A stretch of DNA of 64,000 nucleotides from Lasioglossum baleicum (Eukaryota > Arthropoda > Insecta > Hymenoptera > Halictidae). Within the stretch, counting starts at the first letter, position 1. Every line of letters begins with the position of its first letter. The notes under the pieces were generated by a model. It saw only the letters and a list, made by a program, of their open reading frames with translations, was not told where the DNA came from and did no database searches. Shown here piece by piece: positions 34,122-46,933 of this stretch. The stretch lies in NCBI RefSeq assembly GCF_051020765.1, contig NC_134935.1, positions 18,663,579 to 18,727,578 of the forward strand, in the 5' to 3' direction. Position numbers and translations under genes: made by a program.

Positions 34122-34331
34122 TTAACGCTGAACCTACCATCACCGGTCAAAATGACCGGTTCCAGATTTGTTGTTTCACAATTATCGATATAATAAAAGT
34201 AATTTTATAAGAAATGATTGTATAGAGAGATATCTTTAGTGGAGCGCATATTACAGTAGGAGCTGCACAAAGTCTAAATAAAATCAATTTTGTCATTCTT
34301 ATAAGGGAACACTCGGTAGGTTTAGCGTTAA
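34122..34331. mobile_element. TTAA-flanked MITE with AACCTACC ends
   Basis: TTAA at 34122-34125 and 34328-34331. The left end is TTAACGCTGAACCTACCATC; the right end, reversed, is TTAACGCTAAACCTACCGAG, about 17 of 20 identical. Just inside the left end is the palindrome CCGGTCAAAATGACCGG (34141-34157, 34-bp from the edge at most). 210 bp, no frame. TTAA sites fit the piggyBac superfamily, though the end starts CGC. Confidence 0.8.
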
Positions 34332-35793
34332 ATCGCCGCTAATCACAGAAAGGATCTCGGCGTTCTCGGAACCTCTAATAAATTCCATCTAAAAAATTGC
34401 AAATCCATACATATCGCGTCGCGCGCCGCGTCGAGCGATCAACGCCGTTTCCATTAGATCCGCGCGGCATCGACAAAAAAAGATCTCGCAAACATTCGCT
34501 GTAGGAACCGATAGGACGGCAGCATCTTAAGATGCCTGTTCGCCGGCAATGGCGGAGCCCTAAGCCGCAGAAATACGAGGGCAGAGCAGGCCGCAATTAG
34601 AAAACTGGAGGTTTCCCGTATTCCCCGAGCGTCTCCGAGCGGTTTCGCATTTCGCATTGGAAATAAACAGAGCCGATTTCGTAGCTATGATTTTGTAACG
34701 ACGATCGCGAGAATCGAATCGTTCGTTATCAGATCTGGTGTTCGCGTTATCGTATCCCTTTAGGATGTGCCGTAACGCCGCGCCGCAAGAGAGGAGGAAC
34801 ACTGGAACGATGGCATTGGTGAAGGGGAAAACGTGGGCAATTAACGCAGCGGGCGGAGAGTTCGATGCCGGGCGCATGAGCATCGGCATGTTTATCGTAC
34901 GCAGCACGATAATAATAGTAATAAATAGGGCAGACGTATAAATTGTTGTATCGCCGGCTGTTTTACAGCGTGCTAATTAACCGCCGCTCACTACCGGATA
35001 AAACGGCTGAGATATGGGAACGAGCGGCGGCGGCTTCGCGGTTATGTCGGAGCCCGTGAAAACTGGGAAACAGGTTCCGCCATTACCGCGGAAACGGCAC
35101 GGAAAAGCCGGATAAGTAATATACCGCGGAGAGGGGCGGACCGCGGCGCGTTTTCCCGCGGAATCGCGTGACAACGGCCGATAGACAAGGGACCGATAAG
35201 ATGGCACCGCGAAAATAACACTTTTTCGACGAAGGGAGATCGAACAACATTACCCCCTGTGCATAACCATGGGAAACCGAGAATCACGCGAGAGTGTAAT
35301 CACCAGGGATTAACGGATATCCGTGGTTAAGTCGTCAGGGTACACTCGCAGCAGCGTATCCGTAATGACAAAGGATTGGTTACCTTGATTCTTCGGCTGT
35401 ACGACTGCGTCACGCGATCCGCTCCGGGGAGGTCCGGTCTGTCTTCTCTTATTCATGAGTTCGAATTTATCGCATGAAAATTGCGATGATGGACGATGGC
35501 AGACAGTGATTTCGATAATTTCGCTCGGGGAGGATGGGGATCGTGATTGGGACGCGTGTTTTCGGCGCTCGGGGACCGACGTCGATGACTGTTAATGCAC
35601 GCGGTCGAATTTCTACCCTACTCTCGATAAGCCTCGAATACTTTCGAAACTGTTGCTCGTTTTAAAATGATCGATCTTCTGATTAAAATTCAATGTACTC
35701 CGAAGAACGATATTTTTCGATAAACACGTTCGTACTAGCGCGCTACATTCAGGCGTTTAATGCAAAACCGATGCGAGTCGAAACAGTTTGATA
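34332..35793. other. non-coding stretch
   Basis: CpG-rich in parts (34400-35250). Frames at 34375-35287 are short, mirrored on both strands and unrecognised. 35759-35793 resembles 684-720. Confidence 0.4.
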
Positions 35794-36138
35794 TTAACCC
35801 CCTCTGGTCAAAAATATTTGAAAATTTCTTCAGTTAAAATGATAATGTATGTCGAATATATTCGACACCCATCAACATGTCTTCACATCTAACCGAACAA
35901 GTTTTATAAAAAAATTTTCTATGAAACGTTTATTCAGATTTGTATCGATACTCGCTATATTTTTTTTTTTTGGGCAATCCGATCACTGTATATATTTTAT
36001 TTTTCGTTCCCAAATTTGGTATATACAGTCAACCAACACTGAAAGCGAGAGTTATATAAACAAAATTTACCAAACTGTTGGCCTTGAAAAATGCATTCAT
36101 GTAATATCGGATAAAAACGACGACACGGAGAGGGTTAA
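35794..36138. mobile_element. TTAA-flanked MITE with CCCCCTCTGG ends
   Basis: TTAA at 35794-35797 and 36135-36138. The left end is TTAACCCCCTCTGGTC; the right end, reversed, is TTAACCCTCTCCGTGTC. The 345-bp AT-rich interior carries an open frame of 98 codons on the plus strand (35849-36145) that runs through the right end. It lacks any transposase motif I can name, so it is probably chance. Confidence 0.7.
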
Positions 36139-38452
36139 GGAATAATATCTGAGAATGTTACGTTTGCAAGCCATGTTAAAATTATATTATTTTAGTTAAT
36201 ACTGATTAGATCCTTGAGACATGCAATTATGAACGAAACAGAATTCGTTTATTTAAAGTAAGTACATGGTGGAAATATTAATTTGTTTGGTTTTCGATTA
36301 ATGTTTTAAAGGGGGGAAATTTAGACTGTAGCTTTTGACGCAGCCAAATTGCGTGGATAAATAAGAGGAAGTTTGAAAAAGTGAGCAAATTATTAATGGG
36401 CAAATGGTCGGAAGAAACTTTTGAGGCAATCTAATAGACAGACAGCGGATCTGTTTGCAGAATAAAAATGTTCTGCCTGGAAATGCAATAAACTGGACTA
36501 AAATGGAAATTTATTTTCTTTCGTAATATGATTGATAGTGGAACAATATGTGGACAATATAATGAAACACCGGGAAGGGATGAAAGGCAAAACACTTTAT
36601 AGCAAAAGTTGGCAAAGAAGCATCCAGAGAAGAGCGCAATGGCGCGACGCGACGCGGATAAAAATTAGTAGTAAATACATATATTAGTAGAGTAATTTTT
36701 GGTTGGCACGCGTTCGACTCCGATATGCAAATTAACGCGTCTTGCGTACCCACCGCCGGTAAATTGGGCTGGGCCGGCCCTTTCGGCCCCCGTGTCCCTT
36801 TGTCAGCGTGTCGTGAGACAGTCGCCAATTTGATTTGCGCTAATAACACGATCGTTAGCCCACTGAGAGCGGGCCGAGCCACGGGGTTGCCCGAGTTTTC
36901 TTTGACGTCTCGCCACGCCGCGACAATGCCAATAATGCCGCGGCGTTTTCGCTGAATGCCCGAAAGGGAGCGAGAGAAAGAGAAGAAGAGAGAGAGAGCC
37001 GCGAGCTAAAAGCACACCCGTCGGGCATTGTCGGGCAACATTCGCAACTTACCATGAACGGGGTTCCTTTTTCGTCGACGTTACCCGCCGCCGACGGCGC
37101 TCGAATCGCGAACTATGTCCATTCTCTGGGAACAAGGAGACTGTGGGTCGTCCGCGGGAAAATTAGAGTATCCTTCGTCATTATTCGACTTAATCGAGTC
37201 ACACGAGCCCCTCCGTGGACTCCATTGTACGCGAGAATTCTGCTATCACATGAGAAACAGTTACATTATTGTTGTACACGACAATTGGACATTACGTGGA
37301 TAGGATTGACAGCCTGACGCGCCATTCTCATTCAGTGTCGAAATGGTCGCACGGGACATTTTGATGAAAGCTTCTTGGGTCACATGAGACCCGCCGATAG
37401 TAATCGAAGACTGGAATTTAAAATTTAAAATTCGAAATTCCGAGGAAAATCCACGTTAAACTTGCAAGATCGTCTCGTAACCTACTTAAAACTTGTAACC
37501 AATCGTCAGGAAACTTTTCCAGCCTTATTTTAAAAAAATGGTACTTACAGTCTTTTTTTAAATTGCAGTCTTCAATTGTCGAAGGAGCTGATTGTGTGTG
37601 TGCATTTCGAAATGAATGAACGAACCTATTCCATCTTTCTAGCCACTCAGAGCACGAAATCGAAGTTTCGACTCTACGATAAGGATACCGCAGTGGAAAC
37701 TGTTGAACGAAATGAATTAATTTTCCAATTTCATTAGTAGATAAAAATACGACCGCGGGATCTTACGCAAGCACAGATGCTTTTTTTTTGTAAATAAATT
37801 TCGTTAATCTGACATTAAGTAAAATCGAATTTCCTCAATAAATCAAAGTTATATCGGACCTGCAGGAATATGTAAATTTATGTAAACTTTGGAGTTTAAT
37901 TACTTACGATCTACACCGATCTTAATGCGATCAAGATTAAGACTGGAATTCAATTTACTCCGTGAATGGCTCTAGAGCAATCTAATGCTGCTCCTTTATC
38001 GGTCTTTGAAAATGCCTTGAGAATACCTTGCGAGCCGTACACAATTTCACAGTCTAGTCTGGGTCTCGAAAAACGAGAGAAATATCGACGCGAAAGAAGT
38101 GGCAGGAACGTTAAAGTATTATACATATGTACCTCGGTAGCTTACGGAATAAGGAATCGCTGCGAGGACACGACAGATTAGAAGCCACCGCTGCTATTTT
38201 TACCTTCGAGAAGATGCAGTCGATTTAAATATTAGACTGTCCTCGAGGACATCCTTGGGCGAAATATATCAGAGCTGGCCATTCACAGCGGTCAGAAAGT
38301 GGTGTGCGCGCGAGCGAGCGAGTCGCAGACAAATGATGCAGCGCTAAAAATTCCCGGCGCAGGAATCCCGTATCTCGGCGTTGATCGTCGAAATGTTGAA
38401 ATTATACGGAACGGGAGAAAATAACGCGGCGATGAAAGGAGAGAAACGAGAG

Positions 38453-38455
<3 letters not shown>
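36139..38455. other. non-coding stretch
   Basis: TGCGG-family ends lie at about 36439 (AGACAGCGGATCTGTTTGCA, then AATAAAAATGTTCTGC) and 37749 (ACGACCGCGGGATCTTACGCA), neither with a clear partner. On the minus strand CCGTTCATG|GTAAGTTG at about 37053/37047 is donor-like directly after an ATG; no coding context follows. GA-rich patch at 36965-36998. Confidence 0.35.

Positions 38456-38488
<33 letters not shown>
38456..38488. repeat. (GA)n microsatellite
   Basis: About 15 GA units. Confidence 0.95.
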
Positions 38489-38490
<2 letters not shown>

Positions 38491-39649
38491 GGAGTATCAG
38501 CAGAGTAGGGAGAAAAAACCGACCGAAAACGAGAAAAAAAAGTAGCGACACAGGCGACCGCAGAAAAGTTCTTTTTTTCTTTTTCCGAAACGTGGCTGCC
38601 GGTCTATACGTCCGACGTTTCGCGCTTATGATCCTCGAAACTCGTCCGCGTTCATTCATTAGGCTATCGCTCGCGAATCCTCGTATCATTCGCGAGATCG
38701 TCGCGGACGTGTAGACACTGGACCCCGAGGCAAAAAGCGAAGAAAAACACGGCCGTACGCGCGGACATCCGCTCGCGATACTGTCACGCTAATTACCTCG
38801 TCTGGTTCTTGCGACGGACTGCCGAGATGCATCGGAAACTGGGAAAGTATGATTCCTACCGGCGCGGCGCGGCACGTTGAAAAGAATCCTCTGGCGACAA
38901 CGATATTTTATTGCGAACGCGAGTTTGCTTGAACCTCGAACTACTTGACAGACAGTTGCCCCTCAAACATTTGTTTTATCTTCGATGTTAGCTGCCAGAC
39001 GATTTCTCAATTCATCACGCGTCTGCGACAGCCAAGCGATATTTAAGATGAATATCGCCGAGTGCTATTTTCAACAAGGTCCGATCCTTTCAGCATCAAC
39101 ATTTTTGCTTTTCCGTACAACGAATTTCTTCGACGAACGCTGACAGCAAGAGAATACTTACACAGTTTCGCCGACAGTGTGCTGCAACTGACGTGGGATA
39201 TTATTATCTTGATAAACATTCACAGCTTAGATTCATGTAATACGAGCTCTTTCCTACTTTTCCACAATTTCGAGTTTAACCTGTCGAGGCTATCAAGAAG
39301 GAAGGTGAATGTACACATATGATGCAATTCAGATAGAATGTTTTCATTTGGCAAAAAGATCCGTTGGTCTCTTGGACTCGTTCAAAATAATCCAAATTCT
39401 CTCGTCCCTCTTGGCACAATTCGATTTTGCGATTCGCTCGATCATATTTCGACGATGGGGGACGGTCCGGAGCGGATGCCATTTGCCATTTGCGCGCGCA
39501 AAACGCGTGTCTCGCCTCCCCTTCGTCCTCGACGCGCCTTTCACGCAACCGCGTCGACGAGAATAATCACAGTGCCTTGCGTCTCCGCTTAGCTGCGAAG
39601 ATTCTCGAGTGGTTATCACCTGGACGGTGAGAAGACTCGAGAGAAAGAG

Positions 39650-39651
<2 letters not shown>
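38489..39651. other. non-coding stretch
   Basis: Pentamer run at 38861-38873 (GGCGCGGCGCGGC). Mirrored frames at 39276-39592 are unrecognised. Confidence 0.4.
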
Positions 39652-39688
<37 letters not shown>

Positions 39689-39699
39689 AGAGGGGGGAG
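39652..39699. repeat. (GA)n microsatellite with G-rich tail
   Basis: About 16 GA units, then GGGGAGAGGGGGGAGG. Confidence 0.95.
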
Positions 39700-41042
39700 G
39701 TTGTTCGTGGGACATCGGGAGGAAGGATAAATCCGCGCGAATTGTAGGGACCGTTAGGCGAACAGGGGAACGCAGAAATTTGTTCGATCCTCCCTCGAAG
39801 ACAACGAAACACACACTGCGTTAACGAGGATCGATTTATTCGGAGGAGATAGCACACCCTTTCGGCCGTGGGAAAACGTGTTCACCGGCCGATCGCGAAG
39901 CGCCGCGAGGCTTGTTTCCGCCCGCGGAGACCGATGAAAGCGTTCGCGGAGAGTTACGCGCGATTGATCCTCTCCGGAGCGGATCAAGGATCGATGCGGT
40001 CCAGGAGAACCGCGAACAACGAGCGTCCGGCCGATTAATCAAGGATAATGCGTGTTTCGGTCGAACTGTAACAAGCCGCGGCGAGAGGATCGCGTGTCGA
40101 ACCCTCCGATAAATTGTCGGCGCGATGATAACCAAGCTGAAATGGTAACGCAGCGGTCGCGGGAATCGGAGCCGATAGCGCGTATCAGATGTTGTTCCCC
40201 GGCGCGGCGCGAGTAGGAAACGAAAAACGGCTGGATCGAAGATGAGGAACGCGGCCAGTCCGGGGGCAAGCACCGTTAACCGGTCTGTACGCACCGCCAG
40301 ATATACTGCAAATTGATACTTTTTGTCTTGCGTCCCCGGGACCGAAAGAACGGGCCCAACCAGATAACGAGGAATGATTTGTCGAGCGGCGGAAGCCGAC
40401 CGCTCCGAGCGCCTCTTTCCGCTCCGCGATCCGATCCTACTCCAGGGTGGCTGGTTCTTAACGCGTTATCTACCGACGATTATTCCATCATTTTTTCAAG
40501 TCCATGGTCCATGCCTGAACCAACAACTCGATAACGTAATAATTTCGTTTGTGGCTATTGCGTAAAAGAATATTCTTCAGCTTCCATCTGGTACAGCACA
40601 CATCGCACTCCAAGAACAACATCATCACAACTCAAAACATTATCCTTCTAACCAGTCCTGGATCACTCGAGACTTGAGCGATGAGCGCTAACACAGTTAT
40701 TGAATGTCTGTTTAAGGAACATTATAAACTTCAATATGTATATCCAAATATCATAATTTTAATTGCAATAGCTACTTCACAATTCAACGCAATTTAATTA
40801 GAATTTTCCTTTTTCCTGTCTCAACGATTTTATTGTTTAACAAACTAATTTTAAGAACGATAGAGCAGGGCAACAACTTAAACTTTCAAGTCAGTGGGCC
40901 AACTAGAAGTTGAGATATCGTGGCAGCCGTTACGAAAAGGAAATTGATTCGAAAAGAATTCAAACAAATCGTTTTGCACACATAGTTTACAACACTTAAA
41001 GAGAATGCAACAAAATCGATTTTTTGAAAATGAAAATCGTTC
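39700..41042. other. non-coding stretch
   Basis: CpG-rich from 39730 to 40450 with frames open on both strands (152 codons minus at 39836-40294). No domain is recognised. AT-rich afterwards. Confidence 0.35.
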
Positions 41043-41456
41043 TTAACCTTTTAACTGGAGATCACGAGTTGAATCGTTATAAGTGCATAGAAGTTCGTAA
41101 TTTATATCAGAATGCTGATCATTATGCGAAATAAAAATATTGCAAGAAATCGGAGCTGCACAAACATTTATTTCTTCTCTTAATAATGTTATTAAGCCAC
41201 AGGCAATATAATCGTATTTTCAAATCATTCCGATATTTCCAATGTTTTGTGTTTCACGTACTCATGTTTGTCATACATGCATAAAATCCGCATTTATCCT
41301 TAGTTCAACGAATAACATTTAATTGTGTCATATCATCCATACGAGCTACGTTGTACTTACATTGGCGGCGATGGTAACATTTTTGTCATCTCAATTCTAC
41401 TTGTCTAAGTATTCGTGTGTGTTAACAACAGCAGAATAACTCGATTAAAAGGTTAA
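41043..41456. mobile_element. TTAA-flanked element holding a TGCGG copy
   Basis: TTAA at 41043-41046 and 41453-41456. The left end is TTAACCTTTTAACTGGAG; the right end, reversed, is TTAACCTTTTAATCGAG. Inside, about 41107-41297 is a TGCGG-family copy: left CAGAATGCTGATCATTATGCG, then AAATAAAAATATTGCAAG; right CATGCATAAAATCCGCATT. The remaining host sequence is about 220 bp. Confidence 0.65.
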
Positions 41457-42192
41457 AGGAGCGTTTCGCGTGGAAACAAACGCGCATACCGAGAGGAGGA
41501 GAGTTCAGCTGCCGGTGTACGCGTCGGCGGGACTCGGCGAGCAATTTAACACGTGATACCGCGAGCAAATGAAACGTCGAGCACGGAACAAGCTCGTCCT
41601 TGCCGGCATTGAAATCACCGGCGCGCCGCGGCGCCGCGCCGGCTAATCAAATATATTTCAGTTTCTATGGAACGTCGCCGGGTCGTCGGAGCATAATTCA
41701 ATTCAGCCCCGGCCAATAAACAGCGCGGTCTAAATTATCCGCTCAACGGCATGAATATTCCTCAGCTAGGAGTGCGTCGAGGCTGCTCCGGATTCTGGTC
41801 TCGCGGCGCGGCGCGGCACCTCTCCGGAGCCAGCCGGCCTCGTGTATCAGAAAACCAGTTCGAAGTCAGCGAAGCATTATGATCCCGAATACACATCCGT
41901 GGCCCGTTAACTAATCTCCCTATGGCGACCTTCCATTAGCTCGATTCCACGGCCGATACATCATCGCGCTCTCGCCGTTTCTCTCTCTTTCTCCCTTTCT
42001 CGCTTTCTCTCTCCTCTTTCTCAGGGTTCGTTCCACCCGGCAGGGCTGACCAGGCCTTCTGCGACGTAGTCTCCAACTTTTTTACAACGCTGCACAGATT
42101 TCAAGCTCTTCCCACCCGGTAATCGTTAAGAAATTGTCCCTCGACTCTCCGCCCGCTCGATTGCATTTACATATACATATGTATAATTGTGG
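41457..42192. other. CpG-rich non-coding stretch
   Basis: Pentamer-type runs at about 41619-41641 and 41802-41818. A CT-rich tract lies at 41978-42022 (TCTCTCTTTCTCCCTTTC type). No gene. Confidence 0.4.
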
Positions 42193-42326
42193 TTAACCCT
42201 TCGCACTTGAATTTATTTTATAATTACGTTCTATTATAATTTCTTTCATTTTATGGATATGAAATTAATATATTACCTCATACAGTATTTAATTGTTTAG
42301 TAATTAATGGTACAGCAATTTTGTTT
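42193..42326. mobile_element. truncated F2 MITE
   Basis: Starts TTAACCCTTCGCACTTG and follows F2: TTCATTTTATGGATATGAAA, TTGTTTAGTAATTAATGGT, ACAGCAATTTT. It then joins AATATGTTTAAATTCTTCTAA, a word of the TGCGG family (compare 15880). No right TTAA end. Confidence 0.6.
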
Positions 42327-42919
42327 TATGACAATATGTTTAAATTCTTCTAACGTTTGCCCTCTTTTACGCTCTTTCTAATATTAATTTTTGACAGGAA
42401 AAGAACGAACAGCAGCGTGTCGAGTGGAGTTCGAAATTGGATTTCGCTCGGACACGAGTCGCGCGGATTTCGCTGGTAACTTTTCAGATGCACTGGCCGA
42501 TTCGGTTGCCGATCGATAACCGGCGGGACTGCGGTTGGATAATGGGTCTCGCGATTACAATCTGACAATCCGGGCAAAAAGGCGCGTGTTTTAGGGGCGA
42601 AACTCGGCAAGAACCTGCGCCGCGTCCGGGGCATGATATATCGCGGCATATTAACCGGCGGGGCTAATGTATGGTCGATCATAAATTGAATTGAAACGTT
42701 ATCGTTTCGACGGCCGATGCTATTAATCACCATAATATAATCAGATACGCGCGACTAAGTGTACGCGGATATATTATTTTGATGGGCGAGAGCCGCGCGA
42801 CGTAAATCAATAACGTCACGGCGGATCTCGCGGTGGTTTCGAGCGCGCACGAAATACTTTCCCGGCTGGCGGTGCAGATTAATATCAGAAATAAACCCCC
42901 GGAAACAAGAGCCAAAGTG
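42327..42919. other. non-coding stretch
   Basis: Only the TGCGG-like word at 42335-42355 and CpG-rich unique-looking sequence. Confidence 0.4.
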
Positions 42920-42925
42920 AGAGAC

Positions 42926-42976
<51 letters not shown>
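42920..42976. repeat. (GA)n microsatellite
   Basis: About 24 GA units with two CA interruptions near the left side. Confidence 0.97.
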
Positions 42977-42977
<1 letters not shown>

Positions 42978-43235
42978 GCCGAAGGACCGAGGGAAGAAGA
43001 ATAAAAGCGGAGAAACAGTCGCCGCCGCCCTGACGCCGATAATTTCCGGAATAATGGCCGTGCGCGCGCGCGCTGACGGAAAAGCGGTCGGCTAACGAGG
43101 GAGTCCGCGAATCGAGCACTCTTCCTGGGCCCCGTCCTAATCGTTTTATCAAAGTAATCGTATCGATTAATCGACAGGCCGGTTAGTCCGCGGTGCTCGA
43201 ATGCGAACGATATAATCGCGCTCGTTTCACGGCCC

Positions 43236-43253
43236 GGGGGGGGGGGGGGGGGG
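43236..43253. repeat. poly-G run of 18
   Basis: Eighteen consecutive G after GGCCC. This is the longest mononucleotide G run in the window; the exact length is liable to sequencing error. Confidence 0.9.
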
Positions 43254-44066
43254 ACGCGGAGCGAGAGGCGTCGAGAGCGTCGTGCGAGATCTCCTCTATC
43301 TTGAATTTTAAGCGTCAACAGTATTCAAAATGCAAATTTGAAGGCGCAGTCGGAACCCTTAATGGCGCGCCATTCAAATCGCTTCCGATTATCATACATT
43401 AATCTTCCCGGAGTCGGTAATTATTTTCAGAAGTAACGCACAGAAGGCTTTACTCTCTTCGACCACCTAAATTTGCAATCATACCGAACCCTTCAGCAGA
43501 CACACCGTGGATGGGAGAAAGAAAGAGGAGGAACACGGCCGCGGCGCGCGGCAGTGCTCGGGAGAGTACGATGTTCTTGCTCACGCGTGTAATCGATCTG
43601 GATCATCGTTCAGCTATCTGTTTCTTACAGCCGTGAAACGATCGACTGGCCGGAGGCGACGCAATAAAAATCTTGTAAATTTTTCGTTTTTTCTTCTCTC
43701 TCGGGAACGTACTCGCGAGTAAACGACCAGCTTGGTACGGCAGGGCGCGGCGCGGCGCGGCGTGCTGATTAATTACGGCTAGGCGGACGCGTTTGCATAA
43801 GCAGAAACGACGCGACGGCCGAGAGGTGGCAAGCCGTGTCCGAAGCATCGACGAAATTGATCGGCGAGACCGAAGGTCGATAAGCTCGTTAACTTTTCTC
43901 CAAATCGGTATCGCTAACTTATTATCATACATCCAGACGCGACGAAAGGTTCGAAACTTTCAAGCGTTTTAACACGGGTATCGACATCGTCTTCTCCTCA
44001 AAGATTCGAATACTCTGTGGTTTTAGTGAAATGGTCTTCACGTAAATTCACAAACGATCAGAGTTA
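43254..44066. other. non-coding stretch
   Basis: Pentamer run at 43744-43762 (GCGCGGCGCGGCGCGGCG). Short frames at 43507-43932 are unrecognised. Confidence 0.4.
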
Positions 44067-44317
44067 TTAACACGTTGACTGACCCGCTTCAGTCATTTTA
44101 TTATATGGGTGACTGACACAATTCTTTATCTTTAAAAACTAATTTGGTTGTCGTATGGTTGCTCGAATCAAACGTCATTGGGACTTGCGCGATCTGGAAG
44201 AGTTCAAGAAGCAATCTCTGTGATAAGCTTTAACTCTGCCATTTTGATTGCAACGATTAAATTGCTTTGATCTTCCTGCGGTTTCTTGGGGGATCATTTC
44301 GGCAGTCAGCATGTTCA
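44067..44317. mobile_element. TTAA-flanked MITE with ACGTTGACTG ends
   Basis: The left end is TTAACACGTTGACTGACCCG; the right end, reversed, is TGAACATGCTGACTGCCG, with the right TTAA mutated. AACACGTTGACTG-type ends fit piggyBac-like elements. About 250 bp, no frame. Confidence 0.6.
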
Positions 44318-46933
44318 TAATTATGACTAGCTAGTTGACGATAAACTATGATTTAGTTTATTTGCACCACTAATTTTATGACGATCGTTTTTAAATAGAT
44401 CAGTGGAAGTATGCGTGGTACCAATCTCCTAAAAAATGGTTACGCGAAAGATTTATCTACGTTTGTTGTGGACGTCAATCACAGCGAAATAAAAAGATGT
44501 ACAATGTGTGCATCTATACCAGAGTACGATTACTTTAAACATTAAAAAAATAGTACAAATACGCTTAGACGAACGCAATCTCCCGTCTCCCGTTTCAGAT
44601 GAGGAAACGCGCTGAAGTTGGGAACTAATTGTAAGGTTAAGCTGATTGAAACGCGAGCGCAATTCATAAAGGGGGGAAAGGTGCGGGGCGGGGTTATTTA
44701 GCGCAATTATACGATTAAAAGGGGAAAAAACGGTCCGCGGCGAAATTAGTCGAAACGGAAGAATTATTATTAGCAAGGCATTCGATTTAAGATTCCTGCT
44801 GGCCGGAATGTGTGTAATCAGGTTTCTCGTGTCCGTATTTAGACGAGCGTCGGACGTGTCCGATTCGTCGCGTGTTCCGCGGCGGACGCCCGAATTAATT
44901 GACGTCTCGGTTCGAAAGTGCAGATCGAAAGTACAGATTGCTTCCGGTAGGTGGGGAACGGTGGCCGGGAATCGCATGAAAAATGACAAGCCCCCGCAGC
45001 GGCCGGCACCGTTACAAACGGACGGAATTAATCGATTTGGGTCAGCGGAGAAGCGAAACAAAGAGACAATGAAACGGGGGCTACGAAATGAAAGAAACGC
45101 GATGGAGATATGTGACTTAGCGCCGAAGCGCACTACCCGAAAATCATTGTATTTGTTTGACATTGCTATAACCTTGAAAAGCTGTGTACGTATATTTTCG
45201 ATTACGGATGTTTGAAGGTGATACTTTTCTTTTTGCGTAAACTATTATCCGAGATGTACAAACATTTTCGCCAAAAATCAAGAAAGAGTTTTGCGGAGTA
45301 TTTCTTTAAAATCTTAGTTAAAGTTATCGGTAGCGTTTAAAATGATTAATTTGATCTGAAAGGAAACAAACAAAATAACACGTACATAGTTCCAGTAGCA
45401 TGTAAAGATAATGAAAAGTTATCACTAGACTGCGGATCTCTTTATCCATTGTCAATAAAATTGTCACTGCGCGACGTTTCCTCGAGAGAGAGAAAACGAT
45501 AAAGGGAGAGAGAGAGAGAGAGAGAAGACCGTTCGACGAATATTCGATGGTATCGACATAAGTGCCGATTAACCCCGGTCGCGAGCCCGATCACGTAACT
45601 CTTGATCCGGCGCGGCGCGGCGCGGCGCGGCGTGGATCTCTTCTTCCCGGACTCGGCTCGATAAATCCCGGTCGTTTCGGTAATTCGGTGAACGAGCATC
45701 ACAGATGATCTGCCTGGCCTATTACGTAAACGTGTAAATTGGTCAGCGTGTGCTCGATCAGGCTTCCAGGAGCGGGTTGAATCGGTAATACGCGGGGCGA
45801 CGATACGTCCAGCTGTCCAGGAAGACCAGGTCCGACGAATGATCGTGTCCAACCGACTGCGCTGGTAATTGCCAGACGCGCAGTGGTTGAACTTTCTACC
45901 CCGAAGGGTAACATCGGCCAACGTTAGGTAACGACGACAGACAAGTCGTGTCCAGGGCCGCATTATTGCGATTCGAAGCACCGGGCGCTTCCACGTTTAA
46001 AGCATCATCATCCCCTATCGACAACCTAATCCTCGGAGAGTCGCCCAGCGATAGCATCGTCTGGTTGTCATCAATATTTTCTCCAGATTACAAAACTTGT
46101 TACCTCGAGTCCTCCTTTCCGGTCCTGTCAGACATCGCATTTCGTTCCATCTAGACTTTTGCCTGTCTTTAGTTGCAGTCTAAGTTATTACCAATGAAAA
46201 TAGGACTTTATTTGGTACCACTTTCTTCATCCTATTTCTCTACGAAAATTGAAAATTGCATAAACATCCGCAGTCTAGTCACGGTCCAGGTCCCATGACG
46301 TTCAAATATTAACGCGAGTGACTGTATATTCGACTCAGCAGCCCTTATCGTTGTCCCTATCACTGTCCTGGCTTGGCTGCCTTTGAGTCTACTGCCAGAG
46401 GTCGTACAATTTGTTCGTACACTTTAAATGTTGTCTAGACACCATGCCCTAGGTATCTATCGAACAAGACGGCCCTGGTCTCGTAGACTAGCTGCCACCT
46501 CGCTCAAACCACGCTGCCACACGCGGCCAAACATTTTTCATGCCGTCTACCAGCGGATCTGGTAATCGCGGCGTGCCACCGCGTTCGAAATACCACGATT
46601 CATCGCCATGAGCCGGTTGTCACTTCGAACGTACGCCAGTTAACCCTTAACCCTCCAGTCGTGTTGTCTGACTCGAGCGAAGTTCGCCGATGAACGAAGT
46701 TAACGACGAAGTTTTCTCTTTTTTTAAAGGCGGGTTTAAATGGTCGATGATGGCGAACGATACATGCAATTACCGTTTAATTGAATATCAGCAGACGCGC
46801 GATCGGTTACGTTACGGGAATTGCACTTGCAGGCGATAGCGCCAGAGTGTTTCGAAAGTTAGCGATTCGATACGCGAATACATAGCTTGTTCTGGTTGTA
46901 ACGCAGACATTTTATTTCTCGTTCGAGCAAGTA
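44318..46933. other. non-coding stretch with repeat pieces
   Basis: The minus frame of 236 codons at 44453-45163 is the longest in this part. It has no recognisable domain, and a plus frame of 135 codons is open over the same bases. TGCGG-family pieces: left end TAGACTGCGGATCTCTTTAT at 45426 and right end TTGCATAAACATCCGCAGTC to 46277. (GA)n at 45505-45527. TTAACCCTCCAGTCGTG at 46647 resembles a TTAA-element end without partner. Confidence 0.4.
45609..45632. repeat. (GCGGC)n pentamer repeat
   Basis: Nearly five perfect units, GGCGC phase, at the edge of a GC-rich patch. Confidence 0.85.

Noticed and set aside
35849..36145. 98-codon frame inside a TTAA element as a transposase relic
   Set aside because: No DDE-type or other transposase motif can be seen, and the element is only 345 bp.
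44453..45163. 236-codon minus-strand frame
   Set aside because: No known motif, and a 135-codon frame is open on the opposite strand over the same bases, as expected for low-stop composition.
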